Source: Bradyrhizobium sp. AZCC 2262 (GTDB lineage: Bacteria > Pseudomonadota > Alphaproteobacteria > Rhizobiales > Xanthobacteraceae). From it: 64,000 nucleotides of DNA. The first letter of the stretch is position 1; each line of letters starts with the position of its first letter. The notes beneath the pieces are model-generated. The model searched no databases. It worked only from the letters and a program-made list of their open reading frames with translations, and had not been told where the DNA came from. The stretch is from the NCBI RefSeq assembly GCF_036924535.1, contig NZ_JAZHRT010000001.1:1302001-1366000 (forward strand), written 5' to 3'. Shown here piece by piece: positions 7,357-14,716 of the stretch. Position numbers and translations under genes: made by a program.

Positions 7357-8781
7357 ATGGCGAAGCCTTTAATCGAGTCCGGCGCGGAACTGGACGGCTT
7401 CACCATCGGGGAGCGCGTCCACCAGGGCGGCATGGCGACGCTGTGGACGGTGACCCATCCCGGCATCAATGTGCCGCTGCTGATGAAGGTGCCGCGGGTT
7501 GCCGAGGGCGAGGATCCGGCGGCCATCGTCAGTTTCGAGATGGAGCAGATGATCGTGCCACGGCTGGCCGGACCGCACGTGCCGGGCTGTTTCGGCACCG
7601 GCGATTTCGACCGGCAGCCCTACGTCGTCATGGAGCGCATCCCCGGCAAGACGCTGTACAGCCGGATCGACCAATTGCTGATTCCTTACGAAGAGGCGAG
7701 GGTGATCGGCGGACAGATCGCCACCGCGCTGGCCGACCTGCACCGGCAGAACGTCATTCATCACGACATCAAGCCGAGCAGCATCATGTTCCGGCCATCA
7801 GGCGAATGCTGCTGATCGATTTCGGCCTGTCGCATCACAACCAGTTGCCGGACCTGCTGCAGGAAGAATTCCGTCTGCCTTACGGCACCGCGCCCTATAT
7901 GGCGCCGGAGCGCCTGCTCGGCGTCCGCGACGATCCGCGCAGCGATCTGTTTTCGCTGGGCGTGCTGCTGTATTTCTTCACCACCGGCGAGCGGCCGTTC
8001 GGCGAGAGCGAGACGCTGCGCGGCATGCGCCGGCGGCTTTGGCGCGATCCCTATCCGCCACGCAGGCTCAGGGCAGATTATCCGCCATGGCTGCAGGAAA
8101 TCGTGCTGCGCTGTCTTGAGATCGAGCCGGTGTGGCGTCATCCGACGGCTTCCCAACTGGCGTTCGAACTGGCGCATCCCGAACAGGTCAAGCTGACGGC
8201 GCGCTCAGAACGGCTCAAGCGCGATCCGCTCAGCACGGTGTGGCGCCGCCGCTTCAATCGCGGCCTGACGCAGCCGCAGCCGAAATCCGATGTCGCGGCT
8301 CAACTGGCTTCGGGACCGATCGTGGTCGTTTGCGATCGATACCGAGGAGGGGTCGGGAGCGCTCAACGAATGCCTGCGCCGGACCGCCGCACAGCTCCTC
8401 CAGACATTGCCGTCGGCGCGGCTCGCCTGCCTGAACGTGCTGAGACTCGGGCGCATCACCATCGACCGGACGCTCGACGAGCAGGGCCACAACAAGCATA
8501 TCGACCGCATGGTCGCGCTGCGGCACTGGGCGCAGCCGCTGGAGCTCGACGAAAGCCGGCTCACGGTGCATGTGCTGGAGGCGGTCGATCCCGCCGCCGC
8601 GATCCTGGAATTCACCAGGGTCAATCATGTCGATCACATCGTGATCGGCGCGCGGCAGAATTCGATGCTGCGCACGCTGCTCGGCAGTGTTGCGGGCAAG
8701 GTGGCCGCCGAGGCCGCCTGCAGCGTGACCGTGGTGCGGCCGCCGCGATCGGCGACTGTGCTGCTGCGGGAAGGCAGCTAG
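7357..8781 (+). pseudogene. Ser/Thr protein kinase-universal stress protein fusion, frameshifted twice
   Basis: Starts at ATG 7357 behind GAGGG. The first frame carries a Hanks-type kinase N-lobe (GERVHQGGMATLW glycine loop, LLMKVPR lysine) and catalytic loop HHDIKPSSIMF, then hits TGA at 7813-7815. The next frame continues in register with LLIDFGLSHHN (DFG), YMAPERLLG (APE) and SDLFSLGVLL. Near 8326-8328 a run of three T shifts back to the first frame, which encodes a universal stress protein (Usp) domain ending DHIVIGARQNS, SVTVVRPPR. So one base is missing near 7801-7812 and one is extra near 8326. Repaired, the product would be about 474 residues: cytoplasmic kinase plus Usp. Either a true pseudogene or two sequencing errors. 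Confidence 0.8.
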
Positions 8782-9030
8782 GGCGCGGAGTCATCAGCAC
8801 GCAGCCAACAGCGGATTGAGCCGAGCTTGATGGAATTCAAGCTCAAACTTAAGCCGGCGCAAGTGATGTGATCCGACAGCTACACTGTCCCAACACCGCA
8901 TCACTCTTCAACTGATCGTCGAAAAGCTGCCCTTAATCCGCGTATGATCAGTGCACTTCAGTGATGGCACGACGTTTACTCATGCCAGACGGCGTGAGCA
9001 CGAAAGTCGTCACAGATGGAGGAGGAAACG

Positions 9031-10692
9031 ATGAAAGCATCATTGGCGAACAGCCTAGGACTGGCTTGTTTTCTGACTACGGCAACCGTTGTGTTCGCGG
9101 CGGATCCAGGCGCGGAAGATCCAAATAATTGGCCCCAATATAATCGCACTGCCAACGCGTGGCGGTACAGCCCGCTCGACCAAATCAACAAGGACAACGT
9201 GAGCAAGCTGTCGGTCGCGTGGATCGCCCATGGCGGCAGTATCACCATGGGGATTCAACAGACGCCCATAGTGATTGATGGCGTTATCTATTCGATCACC
9301 TCGGGAAATCGGGTAGCGGCGCTGGACGGAAAGACAGGGCAGCAGATTTGGGTCTATGAGCCAAGGCTCGATCCACTGACAAAGAAGGTGTTGTTCGCAC
9401 CCTATAGCCGCGGCGTCGCGGTCGGCCATGGCATGGTCTTCATTGGCACCGTGGACGGGCGCGGCATCGCTCTGGACCAAAAGACTGGCAAGGAAAAGTG
9501 GCAGGTGCAACTGACTGACTTCGCCAACTGCCACGGCTGCAACTTCACTTCGCCGCCTGTCGTCGCCGGCGACATTTTAACCTTCGGTTCCACTGCCGGT
9601 GAACTGGCGACGCAGGGCAAGATCTATGGCGTTGAAGCGGCCACCGGAAATAAGGCTTGGGAATTCAACACCATCAAAGAAGACCCGAAGAGCTGGCCGG
9701 GTGAAAGCGGCAAGCATGGCGGTGGCGGCGCGTGGATGCCCGGCAACTATGACGCGAAGACCGATACCGTCTTCTACGGCACCGGCAATCCGGGCAAGGA
9801 TTTTGACGCTTCTGATCGCAAAGGTGACAATCTTTACACTGACTCGGTCGTCGCGTTGGAGGCAAAGACCGGAAAGTTGAAATGGCATCGGCAGGAAATC
9901 CCGCACGATGTCTGGGATTTCGATTCGCCATATGAGGTTCTGCAATTCACGAAGGACGGCAAGGATCTGATCGTCCACATGAACAAGAGTGGCTATGTTT
10001 TCGTGCTCGATAAGAATAACGGAAACATCGATAACATCTGGCCGATTAGCGACCTCAAGAACTTCGTGAAAAACATCGATCCGAAGACCGGCGAGTTGAT
10101 CGGCCGTGTCGAACTCACGATGAACAAGGAGACGCTGATCTGCCCCTCCACTTTCGGCGCACGAAGCTGGAATTCGGGTGCCTACAATCCGAAGACCGGC
10201 CTCTGGTACAACAACGTGCTCGATTTCTGCAGCTATCTGAAACCGGTCGCGCAGAAGGTGGACCCCAAGGAGTACGGCACCGGTAATACTGGTTCGAACG
10301 ATTTCGGCCGGATGGTTATGGCGCCCGATGGCCGCAAGCCCGGTCAGCTCAGTGCTAATGATCCCTTCACAGGCAAACAGAAATGGAGCTATGCGATGGA
10401 TGTGCCGGGATTTTCCTGCGTGCTCACCACCGCCGGCGGTCTGGTGTTCAACGGCGATCCCATGGGTAAGCTTCAGGCCTTTGACGCCGAGACCGGGAAG
10501 GTTCTGTGGAGCTTCAACACTGGCTCCGGAATGCGTGGCGGCATCGTCACGTATGCGGTTGACGGGGAGCAGTACATCCTGGTGCCAAGCGGATGGGGTT
10601 CCTATGCAGCCCTCCTGTTGCCGGCTCTCTTCCCACAGCTTGAAAACGTGCCGGCGGCTTCAATGCTGATCGCCTTTAAGATTTCGAAGTAG
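9031..10692 (+). CDS. PQQ-dependent alcohol/methanol-type dehydrogenase
   Basis: 553 residues from ATG 9031, which follows GGAGGAGG; an in-frame ATG at 9016 lies on that ribosome site and is unlikely. Residues 1-23 are a signal peptide ending TVVFAA, so the enzyme is periplasmic. The eight-bladed propeller is marked by repeated AxDxxTGxxxW tryptophan-docking motifs (ALDGKTGQQIW, AFDAETGKVLW). The catalytic region reads PHDVWDFDSP, with Asp296 and a second Asp298 two residues on. An Asp at that second position is the known signature of lanthanide-using enzymes (XoxF/ExaF type). The usual vicinal Cys pair is replaced by CHGC. A small cytochrome c gene follows and is the likely electron acceptor. 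Confidence 0.9.
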   Translation: MKASLANSLGLACFLTTATVVFAADPGAEDPNNWPQYNRTANAWRYSPLDQINKDNVSKLSVAWIAHGGSITMGIQQTPIVIDGVIYSITSGNRVAALDGKTGQQIWVYEPRLDPLTKKVLFAPYSRGVAVGHGMVFIGTVDGRGIALDQKTGKEKWQVQLTDFANCHGCNFTSPPVVAGDILTFGSTAGELATQGKIYGVEAATGNKAWEFNTIKEDPKSWPGESGKHGGGGAWMPGNYDAKTDTVFYGTGNPGKDFDASDRKGDNLYTDSVVALEAKTGKLKWHRQEIPHDVWDFDSPYEVLQFTKDGKDLIVHMNKSGYVFVLDKNNGNIDNIWPISDLKNFVKNIDPKTGELIGRVELTMNKETLICPSTFGARSWNSGAYNPKTGLWYNNVLDFCSYLKPVAQKVDPKEYGTGNTGSNDFGRMVMAPDGRKPGQLSANDPFTGKQKWSYAMDVPGFSCVLTTAGGLVFNGDPMGKLQAFDAETGKVLWSFNTGSGMRGGIVTYAVDGEQYILVPSGWGSYAALLLPALFPQLENVPAASMLIAFKISK

Positions 10693-10742
10693 TTGCCGCG
10701 GGGCGGCCGAGAAACTGCCGCCCCGCCAATTGGGAGTGAGCG

Positions 10743-11096
10743 ATGCGGTTTCTCGTTGTTTGGGCGGGCGTGGTTCTTGTCAGTGGTTTGGTCCTTGCCA
10801 AGCTGCACGCCGAAGAGATTCCTGATCTCAAGGATCCGAAAGTGATTACTACCGGTCACGAGTTATATCTGGAAAAGCAGTGCGCGCATTGCCATGGGGA
10901 GGATGGCAGGGGTGGCGTCAATCTCGCGCAGCGCACGCTCGACGCCAAGGGCGTGTTCACATCCATCGCGGACGGACGCGAGCGGAACGGCATCCGCATG
11001 CCGGAATGGCGCGGGGTACTGAGCGACAAGCAGATTTGGGAGGCCACCGCTTACGTTCTGTCGATCAGCCAGGCAAGCAACAAAGCCGCGAATTAG
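10743..11096 (+). CDS. Small periplasmic c-type cytochrome
   Basis: 117 residues with an N-terminal signal segment (about 1-23, ending LHAEE). One haem attachment site, C47-A-H-C50-H51, is followed by GEDGRGG; M86 in GIRMPEW is the probable distal ligand. The fold and length fit class I cytochromes of the cytochrome_CBB3/PQQ-partner type. It lies 50 bases after the PQQ dehydrogenase, so it should accept electrons from that enzyme and pass them to the respiratory chain. Confidence 0.9.
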   Translation: MRFLVVWAGVVLVSGLVLAKLHAEEIPDLKDPKVITTGHELYLEKQCAHCHGEDGRGGVNLAQRTLDAKGVFTSIADGRERNGIRMPEWRGVLSDKQIWEATAYVLSISQASNKAAN

Positions 11097-11295
11097 CAAG
11101 CTAGCCCGACACTGTCGAAATCAGTCTTGCCGCCCAGCAAGCGGATTAGGTGAGACGTCTCTTCTTGGCCCATCGCGTCATTTAGCTGCGGTGCAGATTT
11201 TGGTCGCTATTGGTGCGTAGCGGACTCAAGCAAGTCGTCCGCCCGGCAGATTTATGGATTCACGGCCTGGGCAGATTGAGGCAAGCGCCTGCGCT

Positions 11296-11673
11296 TTAGT
11301 CGAGGGTCTGGACGGGCGGCAGCTTGCTGGCTGAACGCGGCGGGTTTGGCACAGGATAGCTGGTGGCGCGGCCGCTCCGCTCGGCCTGACTGGCGGAATT
11401 GGGTGTAGCGCCGACGGCTTCCGCCCGGGCGCCGCGCACGCTGTCCCTCGAAACCTGTCTCCGGTGCCGCGACGACCGGCCTTCCAGTCCCCACGAGCGC
11501 GATATCGAAGGCCCGGCCGTATAGCCGACGAACGCGCCGGCGACGGCCCCGACCGGGCCCAACACGACGGCACCGGCCAAGGCGCCAAGTGCAGTGTCGC
11601 CTGCGCGCTGCGCGAGCGCGGAGGAGGGCACGAGTACCAGGAGCAATGCGGCGACGCTGTAGGCCTTGATCAT
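11296..11673 (-). CDS. Exported glycine-zipper protein
   Basis: 125 residues from ATG 11673 (GGACGGAAAT precedes it). Residues 1-18 are a signal peptide ending SSALAQ. Then comes a glycine-zipper stretch, ALGALAGAVVLGPVGAVAGAF, with small residues every 3-4 positions, which usually packs in or against membranes. The C-terminal 65 residues are Ser/Arg/Pro-rich and disordered-looking. Function unknown. It stands alone between the cytochrome gene and rpe. Confidence 0.7.
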   Translation of the reverse strand: MIKAYSVAALLLVLVPSSALAQRAGDTALGALAGAVVLGPVGAVAGAFVGYTAGPSISRSWGLEGRSSRHRRQVSRDSVRGARAEAVGATPNSASQAERSGRATSYPVPNPPRSASKLPPVQTLD

Positions 11674-11836
11674 ATTTCCGTCCCATCCGTGGAAAGCAGA
11701 ATGCTGATCTGCCTTTATGGCGAGATGCGTGACGTTTTGTGGCCGGAGCGTGAAGCTTTCGGGTTCCACGGCTCGCGGCACGCTTGGTGTGGCCTTGCTA
11801 CCCGCTCGCTGCGGCGCGCGGGAGGGGTAATCTGCG

Positions 11837-12538
11837 TCAGATCGCTTCGCCGCGCGCCAGCGCCGCCGCGTGACGGATCGCGGAAATGTTGGCCTTGTAG
11901 GCCTCCAACGTGCCGCCCTTGAAGACCGCGGAGCCCGCTACCAGCGCATTCGCGCCGGCGGCGGCCAATTGGCCGGCGACCTCAGGGGCCACGCCGCCAT
12001 CGACCTCGATGTCGATCGGGCGTCCCGCGGTCATCGCCCTGATGTCGCTGACCTTGCCGAGCGCCGACTTGATGAACGCCTGGCCGCCGAAGCCGGGATT
12101 GACCGACATGACCAGCACCAGATCGATCAGGTCGATGACGTATTCGATTGCGCTCGCCGGTGTGCCCGGGTTGAGCGAGACGCCGGCCTTCTTGCCGAGT
12201 GCGCGGATCGCCTGCAGCGAGCGATGCAGATGCGGCCCTGCCTCGGCATGGACGGTGATGTGGTCGCAGCCGGCTTTTGCAAACGCCTCCAGATAAGGGT
12301 CGCAGGGCGAGATCATCAGATGCGCGTCGAAGATCTTCTTGGTGTGCGGGCGCATCGCCTTGATGACGTCGGGGCCGTAGGAAATGTTGGGCACGAAATG
12401 TCCGTCCATCACGTCGAGATGGATCCAGTCGGCGCCTGCCGCGTCGACGCTGCGGACTTCGTCGCCCAGTTTGGCGAAATCCGCCGCCAGGATCGACGGC
12501 GCGATGACCAGGGGACGCGACGCAAATTGTTGAGACAT
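11837..12538 (-). CDS. rpe: Ribulose-phosphate 3-epimerase
   Basis: 233 residues from ATG 12538. Interconverts ribulose 5-phosphate and xylulose 5-phosphate in the pentose phosphate and Calvin cycles, in the cytoplasm. TIM-barrel signatures are complete: [17 protein letters not shown], the metal/catalytic [12 protein letters not shown] (Asp of HLDVMDG), [17 protein letters not shown], and IEVDGGV with the second catalytic Asp, then the phosphate-binding GSAVF. Length is normal. No Calvin-cycle genes are adjacent, so this is probably the housekeeping copy. Confidence 0.95.
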   Translation of the reverse strand: MSQQFASRPLVIAPSILAADFAKLGDEVRSVDAAGADWIHLDVMDGHFVPNISYGPDVIKAMRPHTKKIFDAHLMISPCDPYLEAFAKAGCDHITVHAEAGPHLHRSLQAIRALGKKAGVSLNPGTPASAIEYVIDLIDLVLVMSVNPGFGGQAFIKSALGKVSDIRAMTAGRPIDIEVDGGVAPEVAGQLAAAGANALVAGSAVFKGGTLEAYKANISAIRHAAALARGEAI

Positions 12539-12797
12539 GTGCGTTTCCCAAATCTCTTCGAAGGGCGGAACGGCCCCGCGTAACATGCGACAGCGCCGGG
12601 GGCAATGCGACCGCGGACGTCTCCTGTGGGCGGAAAAATCTGCCGGAGCGGGCAGCTATTGCCGGGTTTGCCGGACGGAGCCGGATGCCGGAAAGCCCGA
12701 TTTTATTGGGTTTTTCTGCATGGCACGGCGCTTGCTGAGAAACAGGCACACGAACTAGCTGTCGGCCGCCATCGGTGCGGCCTTTTGGAGTTCCGCC

Positions 12798-13556
12798 ATG
12801 TTCTTTGCTCTGGGCGCCGCGTCATCGGCGATCGATGCCCTCAAGGCGCTGACATCGTCGAAATCGTCTGCGCAAACCACTGGCGTCAGCCAGAACTCTG
12901 CAGGCACGTTCGACCTGCCATTCTCGAACGGTTCGGCTTCGATCGGCTCGGGAACTGGCTCCGGCGGTACCGGCGGTTCGCAGATTTCGCCGGAAACCAT
13001 GAGCGCGCTGCTCGACGCACAAAGCCAGTCGTCGACGGGGTCGGCGACCACGGCATCCAAGAGCCGCTCCGCCGCGCTGAAGGATCTGTTCGGGCAGATC
13101 GATGGCGACGGCGACGGCAAGATCAGCAAGTCGGAATTCGAAGAGGCGCTCGGCGCCGGCGGCACCAACCTGGCGCAGGCCGACAGCGTGTTCGGCAAGC
13201 TCGACAAGGACGGCGACGGCTCGGTCAACCTCAAGGAACTGGCGTCGGCACTGAAGGGTGGCAAACATCACCATGCTCAGCGTGCCGAGAGCAGTTCCGG
13301 CGACGATGGATCGAATTCCGACCCATTCGCACAGGCCCTGCAGGGTGCTTCCACCACATCCGTCACCAACAGCGACGGTTCTGTGACGACGTCGCTGACC
13401 TACGCGGACGGATCGAAGGTAACGATGACGTCGGCCGCGAGCGGCAGCTCGTCCAGCGCCGCAACATCGTCCTACAATTTCATCGAGCAGATGATCCAGC
13501 GGCAGGCCCAGCAGATTTCATCGGCCGCCACTTCATCGCTCTCGGTGAGCGTCTGA
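12798..13556 (+). CDS. EF-hand domain protein with Ser/Thr/Gly-rich flanks
   Basis: 252 residues. Two adjacent EF-hands: DGDGDGKISKSEFEEAL at about residues 100-116 and DKDGDGSVNLKELASAL at about 136-152, both with complete Asp/Asp/Asp/Gly/Ile-or-Val/Glu ligand patterns, so it should bind Ca2+. The flanks are Ser/Thr/Gly-rich and low in charge (SGTGSGGTGGS; DGSVTTSLTYADGSKVTMTS). There is no classical signal peptide despite an extracellular-looking composition. It stands alone; function unknown. Confidence 0.85.
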   Translation: MFFALGAASSAIDALKALTSSKSSAQTTGVSQNSAGTFDLPFSNGSASIGSGTGSGGTGGSQISPETMSALLDAQSQSSTGSATTASKSRSAALKDLFGQIDGDGDGKISKSEFEEALGAGGTNLAQADSVFGKLDKDGDGSVNLKELASALKGGKHHHAQRAESSSGDDGSNSDPFAQALQGASTTSVTNSDGSVTTSLTYADGSKVTMTSAASGSSSSAATSSYNFIEQMIQRQAQQISSAATSSLSVSV

Positions 13557-13604
13557 ACACGAGACCCGGCGAGATCCCTTCGGAACGCGGTAGTTCTTGG
13601 CCTT

Positions 13605-13653
13605 GAGCATGGTCTCTTCGGAAAACCGGTACCCACTTTTCCGGACCATGCTC
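13605..13653. repeat. Rhizobial palindromic element (GAGCATG... type)
   Basis: GAGCATGGTC at the left pairs with GACCATGCTC ending at 13653, enclosing GGAAAA and TTTTCC arms around a central ACCGGTACCCAC. This matches the known family of dispersed rhizobial palindromic elements with a GGTACC core. Its end touches the stop codon of the peptidase gene (minus strand), where it could act as a transcript end. Confidence 0.8.
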
Positions 13654-14648
13654 TAACCGAAGCGATCGCCCCACGCCGGTAGCGCGCCCAGAAAGGGCAG
13701 CGCGGTCGCATCATGGACGCCGCGCGCGATCGCACGCGCGACCGTGTTGGCGGCGACCATGCCGAGTTCGGTGAGACCGGACCGCGGATCGACCGGCTTC
13801 TTGCCGGTCGCGGCGGCAAACACCACGTCGCCATCCGTCGGTGCATGGACGGGATAAATGGCGCGCGCCATGCCGGTCTGCGCGATCATCGCCAGCCGCT
13901 TGGCCTGCGCTTTTGTCAGCACGGCGTCCGTGACCACGACCACCAGCGTGGTGTTCTCCGAAAAGGCCGCAGCCGGGCCGCCCTTGAGGCGTGCGCTCAG
14001 CATGTCAGGCGTGAACGCAGGCGGCAGTCCGCGCCCGCCAAATTCGTTGGCTGTTTCGAACGGCGCCGCCCAGAACCATGGCCCGTCGCCGACAGTCACG
14101 CTGCCGACGGCGTTGACGACGGCGAGCGCCCCGACCGTGGCGCCGCCTTCGGTCTGCGCGGACGCAGAACCGAGCCCGCCCTTGAAATTGGCCGTCGTCG
14201 CGCCGAGGCCGGCGCCGACGCTGCCGAGTGCGAAATCGCCGCTCGCCGCACACGCTGCGGCGTAGCCGAGATCGCGATAGGGCGGGAAGCGTCCCCATGC
14301 CTTGTTGCCGCCGTTGAGCAAATCGAAGCAGATCGCGCCCGGAACGATCGGAATAATCGCCTCACGGATTCTCAAACCGCGGCCCTGTTCGGCAAGGCAG
14401 GCCTGTACGCCGCCGGCGGCATCCAGTCCAAACGCCGAGCCGCCGGAAAGCGCGATGCCGTCGATCGCCTCGACGGTGCTTTCGGGCTTGAGCAGCGCAT
14501 CCTCGCGCGTGCCTGGACCACCGCCGCGCACGTCGATCGACGCGACCGCGGGGGGATCGAAAAGGATTGCCGTGACGCCGGAGGCCAAGGCTGCATCGTG
14601 AGCGTGGCCGACGCTGACGCCGGATATGTCGGTGAGGAGATTTCGCAA
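13653..14648 (-). CDS. P1 (S58, DmpA-type) family peptidase
   Basis: 331 residues. The N-terminus LTDISGVSVGHAHDAALASG and GGGPGTREDALLKPE match the P1/S58 family (DmpA aminopeptidase, BapA, NylC relatives). These are N-terminal-nucleophile enzymes that cleave themselves before a Ser; here the site is GGLGSAS at about residue 158, the Ser being the likely nucleophile. ALSGGSAFGLDAA is another family hallmark. The substrate is probably a beta- or D-amino-acyl peptide, or a related amide, but this cannot be specified. No signal peptide. Stands alone, ending in the palindromic element. Confidence 0.9.
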   Translation of the reverse strand: MRNLLTDISGVSVGHAHDAALASGVTAILFDPPAVASIDVRGGGPGTREDALLKPESTVEAIDGIALSGGSAFGLDAAGGVQACLAEQGRGLRIREAIIPIVPGAICFDLLNGGNKAWGRFPPYRDLGYAAACAASGDFALGSVGAGLGATTANFKGGLGSASAQTEGGATVGALAVVNAVGSVTVGDGPWFWAAPFETANEFGGRGLPPAFTPDMLSARLKGGPAAAFSENTTLVVVVTDAVLTKAQAKRLAMIAQTGMARAIYPVHAPTDGDVVFAAATGKKPVDPRSGLTELGMVAANTVARAIARGVHDATALPFLGALPAWGDRFG

Positions 14649-14716
14649 AGCGCCGATCCGTTTGGGCCGCGACTGGCCGGGCCGTGCTCACCGGTATATC
14701 AGCCGCGGAGGATGCA

